NCBI GenBank assembly: GCA_963971575.1
Contig: OZ020617.1
Location: 22,467,403 to 22,531,402, forward strand
Reading direction: 5' to 3'
Length of the DNA stretch: 64,000 bases
From: Liopterus haemorrhoidalis
Taxonomy: Eukaryota; Arthropoda; Insecta; Coleoptera; Dytiscidae
Under the pieces are notes generated by a model. The model ran no database searches and was not told where the DNA came from. It saw nothing but the letters and a program-made list of their open reading frames with translations. The first letter of the stretch is position 1. Each line of letters opens with the position of its first letter. The translations under genes and the position numbers were made by a program. This document shows positions 43,640 through 55,700 of the stretch, piece by piece.

Positions 43640-44540
43640 TTTATTTACATTCAATTAAGTTTACATTATTTATGTCACAGAATACGGAATCCAAACTTTA
43701 CTTTGTCCTGAGGTTTAAACTATCAGACTTCTTGCCAGAACAAGATCTGAAAATCGAATGAATGAGTAAACTGGCATTCATTGTTATAAATCACTTTTCT
43801 AGAGTTTTTCTAGAGTTTGATGTGCTGCGACGTTTTTGGTTGTTTTTCCTGATTTTGTCGATGACTTCTGGCAAACAAATTGTTGTATACCATTCAGCAT
43901 TTACTGTTCTCCGATCATCTAAAGGAATGGTTGCGACATGTCCAGTACAACGGAAGAAACAAGTGATCATTTTCTTGGAAGTGCTTCGTGAACCAACAAC
44001 TTTTGTGGGTTTCGGTTCATCTCGTAAAACCCAAACAGTGGTTGTTGATTAGTTTCCGGTTCATATGAATAAATCCAAGTTTCATCACCTGTAACGATAT
44101 TGTACATGGATTTTGCAGTGCGTAGGTTGAATTTTTTTAGCAATCTCTTACACCAATCAACTCTGTCTTTTTTTGATCTTTGGTCAAATTATGCGGAATC
44201 CATCGCGACCAGATCTTTTTCACAGCTAAATGTTCATGCAAAATCGAATGTATTGCAGTCTGCGATATGCCAAAGGATGCCTCTATCTTACGGTAAGTCA
44301 CATGCCGATCTTCTTCAATCATTTTGCGCACAGCATCGATGATTTTTTTGAATCACAACCGATTTTGGTCGACCTTCACGAGATGCATCACTGACAGACG
44401 CACAACCACTACTAAATTCTGCAAACCAATTGTAAACAGTCTTTTCTGATGGTGCTTCATCACTAAAAGTTGAACGAAGCGAATCTATGCAATAATAAAA
44501 AATCTATGCAATGTTGTTGAGTTAGGCCTTTATTAAAAAC
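43640..44540 (-). pseudogene. mariner transposase remnant, 3' part lost
   Basis: On the minus strand: SDEAPSEKTVYNWFAEF (first helix-turn-helix), SVSDASREGRPKSVV, then VRKMIEEDRHVTYRKIEASF (second helix-turn-helix) with HNLTKDQKK, then after a shift NIVTGDETWIYSYEPE (first catalytic aspartate in GDETW). Further on, traces of the middle region follow with several stops, and the HDN and third-aspartate motifs are not found. TIRs were not identified. Unlike the other mariners here, the N-terminal half is what survives. Confidence 0.75.
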
Positions 44541-45762
44541 GTAAAAAATCATCCAACGAAAACTTTCACGAATATCAATTTTTCACAAACTTGTATTTTT
44601 AAACGCTCACTGTCAACAAACTACTCGGTCAATTTATAAGTTGCCACTGATTTCACAGTAACAAATTTTACAAATATAGTAATGACACATTTCAATATTG
44701 CCATCCAGTGGTCGTTTGTAAAAACATAAAAGGTAACCCTCGTCCTTATCAAAGCTATCACGAATCTAAAATCACGTTGCATACATTTGGTATTGTTTAT
44801 GTGGCTATTTTTTTTTTTTTTTTTGCTTACCCATAAAATATAACAAACGTTGCAATAAAAAAGCCTTTTGTGATAATAAATACACTGGAAACAGATAAAA
44901 ATGCAAAACTAAATATTCAAACGTCACTATCAAAAGTCGTGCATCGGGTGACACATGTTAGGGGTTACATACGTTATGTACAGCTAGAAGCTCAACATTG
45001 TGAGAAGAAAATTAATAACATGACAACGCGCTAAACTCAAATGCCTATTAATCATTAATGAACTGTATCTACAATATAATTTTTAATTATCCGCGGTAGA
45101 AAATTAGATGTCTTCACTGTTGTCTATCCTGGCATTTCTCTTTGATCAATCCTCTTTAAGTCCTTTCATTTCCGTTCTCTCTTCCCTCTCACTATCCACG
45201 ATATCCCTTTATTCGGTACCATTCTTCATGGTCAGTTAACTTATTGATACCGAAATTTTAAGTTCAAAATATTATAAAGAAAGAAGTTGAGTCTAACCTA
45301 CATTAATACTCATAAATCAATAACTTAAAAACATATTTTAAAATGCCGATATTCTCAATGCTCTGTTTTCGAAATCTGAATTTCGCTATTAATTAATATT
45401 AATAGATGCGTATATATTAACTTAATTTGCTTCTAAATCTGTAAAAAATTTTAAGTAATATAAAATATATATTTTCTTAAATATCTGCAATATTATTTTG
45501 GCCATTAAAATATTCCATCATATTCCGTTCAGTTATTAAAATATACCACTTTTGTATTATGGAAAATATACAAAGATAAATTTGAAATACAGTTTTTAAT
45601 CATTTCGTTCTAAAAATAGCTCCCAGTGGCTTCACAACAGTTTTATAAATTACTAAAGTATGGTCTACAATCCAATGAATATCACAACACTTTACGTAAC
45701 ATACGTTATTACGTTATAATATAAATTCTTTGTACATTTTTTTCAACATAATTGGAGTAGTA
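44541..45762. other. No gene seen
   Basis: AT-rich with a T run near 44810-44824. Frames are short and without motifs. Confidence 0.6.
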
Positions 45763-46122
45763 TGGTCAGCACTGGAGCAGCCAAGGGGGGTGACGCCCCC
45801 CCCCCTCAAGGGGTAGAAGAACTAGCACAATTTTTATCAAGTATTATACAATACTAGCAGATTACCCGGCGCTACTCGGGGAGTCGAAGATAAAATTTTA
45901 TAACCGCAACAGTAATTTATTTTTAAATTAATTCGTTGTAAAAAATTATACAATTTTTTTTTCTCGTGTAAATAAACATTTTTTTAAGATTCCTACTCTT
46001 GAAAAAGCGACATAATTATTGTCCAAGTAGAAATACATCACTTTCCAAATATGCTCCAACGAATTATATGAAGGGGAGCGTTGAAGACCGATCGTTTTTT
46101 ACCTTAAAACGACTGACAACTT
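45763..46122. repeat. hAT-like GC block and a Helentron-like terminus
   Basis: CACTGGAGCAGCCAAGG followed by GTGACGCCCC (45770-45805) resembles a hAT-type end. Right after it, ACTAGCAGATTACCCGGCGC and TACTCGGGG (about 45853-45881) resemble the start of the 52768-56030 element (ACTAGCTGAAAACCCGTGCT). Neither has a defined partner. Confidence 0.4.
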
Positions 46123-46136
46123 ATTTAAGGAGTACA

Positions 46137-47028
46137 GTTATAGTTAGTTAAAATCTTTTGGCACACAGGAACAAAGAATATTTGCGCCTAACGTAGCCCA
46201 TCTAAATGACTACACTACAGATTAAAAACAAAAAATATCTACGCATACTCAATAAAAGAAATTTTGCACGGACAAATACAAATAAATAATATAAAAAGTC
46301 TGTTCGAAAATTGAACAGACTTGAAGGGTGATGGTAAGAGGCTGTAAAGGGACCAATTACCATCGAATATCACAGGTTAATAATAAAACACATTAAAATA
46401 AGGTGCAAGACATCATAAATAAAACAGTAAGTTCGATTATCTCAGGAAGAATATCAGCCTGTCCATGAGTAGGTACTCTGTCGTCACCTAAAGCAACTGA
46501 CAGGTCATAGCACAGGCCTAATCTCTCCCTGACATCCTCGAACTGTACACTTTCAGTTGAAAAGTATAACACAGACAAATTTGTGTTACACGTCTCACAG
46601 AGAGGGGAGTCTTCACCTCGAAGAAGGTGTCCATGAGTCCACCAACAGTGGCCTATACGGAGGCGTGTGATGGCGGTTTCCCCCCTGCGGTTAATCCTGC
46701 AGGAAGAACCCCATGGTTTAACGTCTCCCTTAATCTGTCTCAACTTAAAGTTCTGTAAGCTGCTCCACTCATGTTGCCACATGGCTAAAACAAGATGTTT
46801 CAGATGACTCTTTGCGTCATCTGGAAATATGAAACTCACATCAATCATAGGTCTGTAGCGGCTTTTGCAGCTGCATCTTCCGCTTCATTACCTTTAATAC
46901 AAACATGTCCCGGTATACAAAAAAGTTCTACCCTCACATTCTGAGCATTCAGATTGTAGAGTAGCAACCGAATCTTTAGTACTAGAGGATGCACCGGATC
47001 TGGATCTTGGATACTGTTCAGAGCGCTC
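46137..47028 (-). mobile_element. 5'-truncated I-like LINE with 14-bp target duplication
   Basis: Minus-strand insert whose 5' end begins within ORF2 just ahead of the RNase H end (IPGHVCIKGNEAEDAAAKAA). The C-terminal frame follows (SHLKHLVLAMWQHEWSS, RRGETAITRLRIGHCWWTHG, zinc residues CETCNTNLSV, VQFEDVRERLGLCYDLSVAL), then the 3' UTR. ATTTAAGGAGTACA is repeated perfectly at 46123-46136 and 47029-47042. One frameshift separates the RNase H piece (46845-47030) from the C-terminal piece. It is younger than its relative at 34400-35170, having fewer lesions. Confidence 0.88.
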
Positions 47029-47042
47029 ATTTAAGGAGTACA

Positions 47043-47330
47043 ACTATTTTATCATGGCTACTATAGTCAAAGATCCCGCCGTATGCGAGATTCACTGTTT
47101 GATCCGTTTTCTACAAGCAAATTGCAACAATGCGGCAGTGCGTATTATGTATGGGAAAAACATTATGAGTGATAGTGCACTATCCTTCTTCATGATAATG
47201 CACGCCTTCATACTGCAGCAAGTGAACTGCTCAAGAAGTTCGGAAGGAAGATATTCGGCCGCTCGCACTACAGCCAGGATTTGGCACCAAGCGATTACCA
47301 TGGTTGGGATTTTGCCAACTCCTCAAACTC
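47043..47330 (+). pseudogene. mariner transposase, N-terminus fused to catalytic C-part
   Basis: From ATG 47054 the frame reads IVKDPAVCEIHCLIRFL (N-terminal helix-turn-helix start) and YGKNIMSD, then jumps to a shifted frame with FLHDNARLHTAA-like sequence (HDN aspartate), LLKKFGRKIFG and SQDLAPSDYH (third aspartate). The middle of the protein, including the first aspartate, is deleted. The LINE at 46137 inserted just upstream of the start codon, so the 5' region of this mariner probably continues to the left of 46123. Confidence 0.7.
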
Positions 47331-48219
47331 AGAAGAAAGTGAATTAGTGTCCATCGACACAGTTAAACTGTCTAACAAGTATTTATTTACCATTTAATAA
47401 TGACGCTGTACGCCTGTTAGTAGATTTAATCATTTTAGTAGGATTTTTCCACTCTTGCATTCATAAAGAGCATAAAACAAAAATGTTTGCTAAAGCCCTA
47501 ATACGATGTGCGGTGCGCTCTGCTTCCAGTTGATCCCAATTTTACGGAACAAGTAAATAATATAAAGCAGTGGTATTAAATTCATTAGCTGGGATCTGGA
47601 TGATGAAATATTCCTGCTGAATAATTACCAATTTTTTTTGTGGCTGCAAAATCGTTTACAGAAATTTAAAATAAAGACTTGCATCAACATATTGTTTCCT
47701 TCCTATTTATTAACGATCTCTCTTCACTTATCATATATGCATCAACATTCAGAAGTCCTGGCATTCAATGTAGGATTATATACAATTAACTGCCTTCCAC
47801 AATAAGGCACGCAGATAACAATGAAAAATTTAAAGGGATCCTGACAGTCTGTTTCATTCATGTTTTTATACTACTGACGAATATTAACAAATGTAAAGTA
47901 TGTCTTATTGTACACTATGTATGTTTTTATGTATAACTATAAATTCTTAATTTGTATGCTTTTCTTAATATAACAATTATGTATGGTCAATATTATTGAT
48001 GTCTTTTTTTTTTCTTGTGTGACTTATTGTAGGTCCTCTTGTAAGATTTAAGCTAGTAATTTACCTATTATAACGTTTATAGTACAAATTCCGTGGCGCT
48101 GGTTGACCAACCCGCGAACTTTTGTAATCTATCATATTTTGATTAAAAATCGTCTTGACAAAAATTTAACATAAATTATAAGATTTTCGATTTGTTTATA
48201 TTAATGTCATTTTCGCGCC
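47331..48219. other. No gene seen
   Basis: AT-rich non-coding sequence. Confidence 0.6.
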
Positions 48220-48238
48220 TGCAAGGCGCTTATTATTA

Positions 48239-48756
48239 ATAATAAATTTAATTCGTGCCTTTCAGCTTTGAAATAATTGGTTCACATACTATAACATTTA
48301 TATATACTATTGTGTTATACATAATAATTTATTTTGTTCTTGTTTCCAAGACTGCTTTCATCAAGGTTAGGCCTCTCCCCGAGTCGTGTAGTAGGTCTTC
48401 TGTTTTTCTTGGCTCTGGCTGCATTCCTTCACAGTTTCTTAAGTGGTCATTGATTCTTGTTCTTCTCTGCAGATTCTACATATTTTCTCCGTTTCTTCCA
48501 TCCAATAACAGTTTGGTTCTTGGTCTCTTTCTACTATTATGTTTGTCATCTGTTGACCTTCTCTTCTTCTTTTTGTGACCTCTTCTATGGAAAAACCGTT
48601 CCGTTCGTAATATTTTTCCCATTTGGTATCGGTTTTCATCTTCTCTCTGTCTCTTTCTAGCACTCTTCTAATATTGTGATTTCTGTCAATAGAACTCGTT
48701 CTTCATATTTCATGGCTCTTCTCCCTGTTAGTACTCTTATTTTCTCCCTCTTGGTT
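48239..48756 (-). mobile_element. 5'-truncated non-LTR insert with 19-bp target duplication
   Basis: TGCAAGGCGCTTATTATTA is repeated perfectly at 48220-48238 and 48757-48775. The minus-strand insert encodes the tail of a non-LTR ORF2: KIRVLTGRRAMKYEERV, then after a shift LERDREKMKTDTKWEKYYER, NGFSIEEVTKRRREGQQM, and a zinc knuckle CRICREEQESMTTHLRNC. This knuckle type is found at the C-terminus of RTs of insect LINEs. The insert is 518 bp and RT domains are absent. The long perfect duplication suggests a recent event. Confidence 0.85.
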
Positions 48757-48775
48757 TGCAAGGCGCTTATTATTA

Positions 48776-49429
48776 TTAAATAAATTTTACGCAGAATGAC
48801 TTTTACAGTCTTTATTAAATTTTTTTTTTCTTTTTTTTTGTATTTATTATATATTTTTTTTCTATATTCCAATCATTAAATAAATTTTAGTCTGGCAAAT
48901 TACTATATTCAGATGTCGTCATTATAATTTATCTCAAATAACTCATCGTATCTTAGATAATGCAGTCTGTGCGTGGGATTTATTGATTGGTCCCAATTAT
49001 TTTATTTCAGATCCATTGGCGCCCTTTTAGTTATATTGTATTATTTTATTATTTTGAATTGAACTACACGACCGTCTCGGCTTTATAAAAGCTAGCAAGT
49101 ATATTAATTTATAATTGATTAATTATCGGTCAAACTACATTGGGAAAAAATTACTTTCTGATAAGCTATGACTGTATATGCATCTTATTCGAGTGATAAA
49201 TATCAGAACCGTGTCGAGCAATTTTGGTGCCCGAGATAGACCATACTAATTCATAGAAATTATTTATACAAAAAAAGTTCCAGGTTATTGCAAGACGATA
49301 TTCGCAAAAAAGTCAATTTGTCAATAAAATCAAGAGCAGAGCATCACCAGGTGGAAAAAGGCAGTAAAACTATGGTCTTAAATAATAATCATGTTAAAAA
49401 TTGAATATTTTGAAAATAAGATAAGTATC
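48776..49429. other. No gene seen
   Basis: AT-rich, with T-rich runs near 48820-48862. Confidence 0.6.
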
Positions 49430-49714
49430 ATTCGGAATATCTGAAACACAAATGCGATGATATTTATAATGAAGGAAGCAAATATCAAAATACTGCCTCA
49501 CCGGGAATGGAACCGCCAACCTAAGACTTTCGTGTTCACATTCCAGGCCACTGAATTATAAAGGCATTTGAATGAATATATGATAAAAATGTATATTTCC
49601 ACTGAGCTAGATTCTAATAGAAACCAAATTTCGCCCTGTCTTATAATATATACACATATAATAATATAAAGGTCATACAGAATATCTTAAAAGCAAATGC
49701 GATGATAATACATT
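49430..49714 (-). repeat. Short tandemly related repeat with tRNA-like block
   Basis: GGAATATCTGAAACACAAAT then GCGATGATATTTATAATG (49434-49472) recurs in diverged form at 49679-49715, and AAATATCAAAATACTGCCTC (49480) recurs at 50094. The two copies are therefore about 230 bp apart, and the second is split by the RTE insert at 49728-50079. Confidence 0.6.
49498..49566 (-). promoter_or_regulatory. tRNA-like block (SINE-head-like)
   Basis: On the minus strand TATAATTCAGTGGCCTGG resembles a tRNA D-arm/A-box and GGCGGTTCCATTCCCGG a B-box with its T-stem. The second repeat copy lacks it. No complete cloverleaf is apparent. Confidence 0.4.
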
Positions 49715-49727
49715 AATGTAGAAAGTA

Positions 49728-50079
49728 GTATTCAAATTAATGGTGAATGGAGAAACCATAAAAACAAAGATATCTGAGAACTGTACTCAAGGCTAAGTAT
49801 AACACAAGAACTTAGAGGCAGACGATTACAGTGGATAAGACACGTTATGAGGATGAGGGGGGCAGAATTGTTAGGAAGATATGGGAAGGAAGATGGAATA
49901 CCCGTCGACCAGTGGGAAGACCTCGCAAGAGATGGAGAGATCAGCTAACCGAAGATCAAACAATTACTGACACACAGGGTACTTGGCAAGACCTGACAAT
50001 GAATAGATCGAGATAGAGGACTTATGTGAGTGAGGCCAAAAGTCAACCTGACTGATAGTGCCCAAAGAAGAAGAAGGAG
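49728..50079 (+). mobile_element. RTE-like 3' fragment, copy B, with 13-bp target duplication
   Basis: AATGTAGAAAGTA is repeated at 49715-49727 and 50080-50092. The 352-bp insert encodes RGRRLQWIRHVMRMRG-like (first frame), RIVRKIWEGRWNTRRP, VGRPRKRWRDQLTE and a tail with AGTGCCCAAAGAAGAAGAAG. It is the same family as copy A (33001-33345). A frameshift lies near 49850. Confidence 0.85.
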
Positions 50080-50092
50080 AATGTAGAAAGTA

Positions 50093-51059
50093 AATATCAA
50101 AATACTGCCTCATTGATACACTCACTAAAATACTTTGGAATTTTAAGTAAATAATTTTTTTCAGAATTTCAAAAAAACAGTATTTGTCCTGGTAGGCTTC
50201 TGGGGCCTTTTTTGCCAGTAAAGGTGAGGCGACTGCGTCTCACCCTTGGTAGATTTTTTTGAAGTCTCATTTTTCGTATATTCAGATAAAAGAATAGTAT
50301 TACGCATCCCAAATTATTTATCTGGTTTATTGAATAAACCAGATTTTACCTGTTTAAACCTGTTTTTTCTTATTTTTCATCTTTTTTATACAATTTGTTT
50401 GTATTATACTCAACTGATCCCTGGTTTTCCTGAGAGACACCAGGTGTGTCGCGTGAACAAAAAGGTTGAAAAGCACTGGTGTAGACAGACATACATACAC
50501 ACGGACAAGTAAGTGACTGTATAAGGGTTTCTGTTGTTTCTACCTACGAAATACTTAAAAAAACACTAAAGGGAAAGCGTTAAAATTTGACACGATTGTG
50601 TCCTGAAACTGAATATAAAAAGTCTATTATCCATGTTAATAAGGTTAAAAAATTAATAAAGAAATTATCACTGTGTAAAGCTGAAAACCTTGTTCTTGTA
50701 GACATAACCACACCACTAAAGAATATAAAATGAAGATTTTTAGTTTAGAAAATAAAATCCTTTGTACAAAGTTAGTTATAAAATTTCCCTTGCAAAACAG
50801 ATTTAAATTTGCATAAAATACGTATTTTATTATTTGATGGCAAAAAAATCCAATTTTTGAATATATTGGATAGTGATTGAACATTTTTAAATTTTATGTG
50901 TAATGTGTACGAACTGTTTAATTATGAATATATATTTTAAGAAAGTATTTTTATCATAATGTGCTACATATTCAGTTATATTATATGGAAATTTTGATAC
51001 TAACATCAACTATTCAAATTTTTGTAGAACTAATAACGTTCTATAATTTTATCGCGGGA
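50093..51059. other. No gene; right part of the split repeat and an R900-like end fragment
   Basis: 50093-50135 completes the repeat interrupted by copy B. Around 50482-50560, GTAGACAGACATACATACAC then GTGACTGTATAAGGGTTTCT and CTACCTACGAAATAC resembles a decayed R900 terminus in reverse orientation. The rest is AT-rich. Confidence 0.45.
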
Positions 51060-51472
51060 AAAAAACAATGAAATGGATTACCACAGGGATGCATCTTAGC
51101 CCCAGCTCTCTTTAATACGTACACTAATGGTCAATCTAAACTGCTTTCACTAAGCTATTTATTTACGTGGAAGACCTGACTTAGACCATACAAAGGGTGG
51201 AAATTTATTGAATAAATATAACTCTAACAATTAACTAATACCAAATCCCATAAAAATACAATTTGCGCCTTTTATCTCCGTAACAAGCAGACTAGTTTAG
51301 AACTAAATTTAAGGGCAACGGAGTGCAACTGGAACACTGTATATCAACTAGATACCTAGGACCGAACAAAAACACTGCTATAATACCAAGCAGAAGATAT
51401 GTGCACATAACATCCTGCTGCGAAAATTAGTAGGAACAAAATGGGGAGCCACACCTTACACTGTAATTACTA
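51060..51472 (+). pseudogene. Jockey-like reverse transcriptase fragment, left of the mariner
   Basis: Broken frames show NGLPQGCILAPALFNTYTNG (RT domain 5), a gap where the YADD region should be, LRNKQTSLELNL, DTLDRTKTLL-like (corresponding to YLGVTLDRTLTY), and RKLVGTKWGATPYT-like near 51425-51455. Several stops and small deletions are present. It continues after the mariner insertion at 52342. Confidence 0.65.
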
Positions 51473-52339
51473 CGAGGTGTGTAAATTAAGTAACCGGACT
51501 TATTTTTATTTATTTATTTATTTTTTTAATTCAATTAGAACTGCAATTCAATATTGTCTCCCTCAAAATAACTTCCTTGGAAAGCCACACAGCGCTGGAA
51601 ACGGTTCTTCCAATCCTCATAGCAGTGCTGGAACTCGGATACTGGAACAGCTTTGAGCTGGTCGGTTACGAACGTTTGAATGTTTTCAAGTGTCCCAAAA
51701 TGACGTCCCTTGAGGTGATTTTTCAATCTTGGGAAGAGGAAAAATTCATAAGGACTCAAGTCAGGCGAATAAGGAGACTGAGGAGCCACAGGAATGTTTT
51801 GACTGGCCAAAAAATCGTTTATTGAAATTGCTGTGTGGCAAGGCGCATTTTTCTCATCCCCAATTCATTGGTCAAAATCTGATGATCGGTAGTGTGAGTC
51901 AAATTCAACTCTTCCATTCTCACTGTCAACCGACGATCTGAACGTATAAGATCCTGCATTCTGTCCACATTCATCATCATTGGTTCTTGAAGATGAAGGA
52001 CTTCCGCTGCGTGAAACATCTTCAATCAACAACCTTTCTTCTGAAAATGCCTTAAACCACCAAACACTGCCTCCGTAGGCCTAATAAAGTTTTGCAAAAG
52101 TTTCCGTTGCACTGTGTCCAAGTCTGAAGCAAAACCTGATAGCACATCGTTGCTCGAAATGAATGTTTTTTCGAACGCACTAGAAAAAACGAAAAAAAAT
52201 CGCTACTGACAACAAAATTATTCTAGCGAGTTCAAACTCGTACCACATGTTTACCTGCCACCCCTCCAAGTCCCGCGTCCCAAATGTTGCCGGATCAAAA
52301 GCTATGTTGCCAGTCTGGTAACCTAATTTATACACCTCG
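51473..52339 (-). mobile_element. mariner deletion derivative inserted in the RT pseudogene
   Basis: CGAGGTGTGTAAATTAAGTA at the left pairs with CGAGGTGTATAAATTAGGTT (reverse complement of the right end), extending to about 28 bp. TA flanks both ends (51471-51472 and 52340-52341). The element is 867 bp. Read without it, the flanking RT sequence is contiguous. Confidence 0.9.
51535..52170 (-). pseudogene. mariner transposase, centrally deleted
   Basis: N-terminal traces (EQRCAIRFCFRLGHSATETF, then NVDRMQDLIRSDRRLTVRM, LTHTTDHQILTNELGMRK) end abruptly in KNAPCHTAISINDFL, the sequence just after the second catalytic aspartate. Then IPVAPQSPYSPDLSPYEFF and a normal C-terminus RCVAFQGSYFEGDNIEL follow. 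The first two aspartates are deleted, and the third position reads PYEFF where an aspartate is usual. Inactive by inspection. Confidence 0.85.
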
Positions 52340-52341
52340 TA

Positions 52342-52490
52342 TACTTGCAAGCCCTCTGCTTTTCGACCGTAGATTACCCTTGTCCAGTGTGGAGCCGGTC
52401 TACACAAATCAAAAATGTGCATGTGGGTGTGAATTAAACCTGGTGGTTGATCATCGAATGCCTAATCCCACAAATGTAACTAGGTAACTA
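52342..52490 (+). pseudogene. Jockey-like RT fragment, right of the mariner
   Basis: In frame: ALCFSTVDYPCPVWSRSTQI, then KNVHVGVN and a stop, the piece that follows the thumb region of the RT at 51060-51472. This continuity supports a single RT pseudogene split by the mariner. Confidence 0.65.
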
Positions 52491-52676
52491 TGTAACTAGA
52501 GATACTTTAAAATTGGTGTACTATTCTCACTTTCAATCTATTCTAAACTGCGGCATTCAGATCAATTATGTAAAAAGTTACTGTGTAATAACGTTACTAC
52601 AAGATAAAATATTATAAAAAGTATAATGCCTTTCATTCATGATAGTAACTGACCTTGCTCATAATGACATTCCTTT

Positions 52677-52678
<2 letters not shown>

Positions 52679-52752
<74 letters not shown>

Positions 52753-52767
52753 ATATATATATATATA
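52679..52767. repeat. (TA)n microsatellite
   Basis: A long TA run with a short GTATGTATG interruption lies directly before the tandem-repeat element. Confidence 0.92.
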
Positions 52768-55700
52768 CTAGCTGAAAACCCGTGCTTCGCTACGGTATAT
52801 TGATGGTCTTATTGGCATAAAATCCGCAGTTTGTTTTTAAACTTATGTATGGGTAAGCTTTGTAACAATAAATCTAGTCGATATCTCATCTGTCCTAAGA
52901 GATATTGAGGAATCCGGGAAAAAACATTTTACTCCTTTTCACCAGATAGGGGTCGAACTTGAAAAAATCCTTTCTTAGTGGGTTCTTACGTCATACTGAA
53001 AAATGTACTCTCCGAATTTTTTATTTCTAACAAAAAAATACTAATTTACCCTTTAGGAGGGAAAGAAAACTGTCAAAACAAATATATGCCAAAATGGTCA
53101 ACAACCGCTGGAAATACAAATGGTTCTATAATTCACCCCGAATGTAGATTCACCCCTTTAGGGGTTGATTAAGATAAAATCCTGAAATTCATTTTTCAGC
53201 ATTTGTATGGGTAATCTTTATAAGCAAAAACCAAGTCTATATCTTATTGATCCTAGAAGATATTAAGGCGTCCTTGAAATCACAATTCCCTCTTTTCACC
53301 CTTTAGGGGTGATATTTGTTAAAGGCAAAAAACTGTTAAAACCATTTCGAGACATTTTAAAAAGACACCTATGTGCCAAAAAGAAACGTTATAACTCAAC
53401 AAACACAGGAAATACGACGCGATGTATAATCTACCCCGTTTGTAGAATCACCCCTTTAGGGGTTGATTAGGACGAAATCCTAAAATAAGTTTTTCGGCAT
53501 TTGTATGGATAATTTTTATAAGCAAACACCAAGTCGATATCTTATTAGTCCTAAAAGAATTAAGGAATTACTGAAATCACATATCACCTCTTTACACCCT
53601 TAAGGGGTGAAATTAAACCCATGTCAAAATCATTTCGAGATATTAAAAAAAAAAAACACCTAGATATTAAGGAATCCTTGAAATCACAATTCATCCCTTT
53701 TCACCCTTTAGGGGGTAATTTTAAAAAAATGTCAAAACTATTTCGAGATATTTAAAAAAAATATCTATGTGCCAAAAAATAATGTTGCAACTAAACGAAC
53801 ACAGGAAATACGACGGGATGTATAATTTATCCCGATTGTTGATCCACCCCTTAAGGGGTTGATTAGGACAAAATCTAAAAATTGGTTTTTCGGTACTTGC
53901 ATGGGTAGTTTTTGTAAGCAAAAACCAAGTCGACATCTGATTGGTGTTAAAAAATATTAAACAATCCTTGAAATCACGAGGACATCCTAAGCAAAAAGTG
54001 TAAGCAAAAAGCAAGTCGATATCTTATTGGTCCTAAGAGATATTAAGGAATCCTTGAAATCACAATTCACCCCTTTTCACCATTTAGGGGTGAAATTTAA
54101 AAAAAACTGTCAATACTATTTCGAGATATTTTAAAAATACATCTATGTGCCAAAAATTAATGTTGCAACTAAACGAACAGAGGAAATACGACGGGATGTA
54201 TAATTCACCTTGATTGTAGATCCATCCCTTTAGGGGTTGATTAGGACAAAATCCTGAAATTGGTGATTCGGTATTTGTATGGGTAATCTTTGTAAGTAAA
54301 AAGCAAGTCGATATCTTATTGTGCCTAAGAGATATTAAGGAATCCTTGAAATCACAATTCATCCCTTTTCACCCTTTAGGGGGTAATTTTAAAAAAATGT
54401 CAAAACTATTTCGAGATATTTTAAAAAGATACCTATGTGCCAAAAAGTAGTGTTGCAACTAAACGAACACAGAAAATACGGCGGGATGTATAATTCACCC
54501 CGATTGTAGATCCACCCCTTAAGGGCTTGATTAGGACAAAATCCAAAAATTGGTTTTTCGGCATTTTTTTTCGTTTTGGTAATTTGGTAAATAAGTTTTC
54601 GGCAATGGTTGTTTTTATAAGCAAAAACCAAGTCGATATCTTATTGGTGTTAAAAAATATTAAACAATCCTTGAAATCACATTTCACCCCTTTTCACCCT
54701 TTAGGGGTTAAATTTAAAAAAGTTGTCAAAACCATTTCGAGATATTTTAAAATGACGCCTATGTGCCAAAAAGAAACCTTATATCTCAATAAACACAGGG
54801 AATACGACGGGCTGTATAATTCACCCCGATTGTAGATCCATCCTTTAGGGGTTGATTAGAACAAAATCCTGAAATATATTTTTCGGTATTTGTATAGGTA
54901 ATCTTTGTCAGCAAAAAGCAAGGCAATATCTTATTGGCCCTAAGAGATTTAAGGAATCCTTGAAATCACAATTCACCCCTTTTCACCATTTAGGGGTGAA
55001 ATTTTAAAAAACTATCAAAACCTTTTCGAGATATTTTAAAAAGACACCTATGTGCTAAAAAGTAATGTTGCAACTAAACGTACACAGAAAATACGACGGA
55101 ATGTATAACTCACCCCGATTGTAGATCCACCCCTTTAGGGGTTGATTAGGACAAATTCCTGAAATACGTTTTTCGGTAATTGTATGGATAATCTTTGCAA
55201 GCAAACAGTAAGTCCATATCTTATTGGTCCTAAGAGATATTAAGGAATCCTTGAAATCACAATTCACCCCTTTTCAACCCTTAGGGGTGAAATTTTAAAA
55301 AACTGTCAAACCCATTTCGAAATTTTTAGAAGACACCTATGTGCCAAAAAGTAATGTTGCAACTAAACGAACACAGGAATTACGAAGGGATGTATAATTC
55401 ACCCCGATTGTAGATCCACCCCTTTAGGGGTTGATTAGGACAAAATCCTGAAATTGGTGATTCGGTATTTGTATGGGTAATCTTTGTAAGCAAAAAGCAA
55501 GTCGATATCTTATTGGTCCTAAGAGGGTATTAAAGAATCCTTAAAATCACAATTCACCCCTTTTCACCCTTTAGGGGTGAAATTTCAAAAAACTGTCAAT
55601 ACCATTTCGAGATATTTTAAAAAGACACCTATGTGCCAAAAAGTAATCTTGCAACTAAACGAACACAGGAAATACAACGGGATGTATAATCCACCCCGAT

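Noticed and set aside
53721..55267. Series of related 70-97-codon minus-strand frames as a protein family
   Set aside because: They are the same ~290-bp tandem unit read in the same frame, with stops once per unit; explained by the array.
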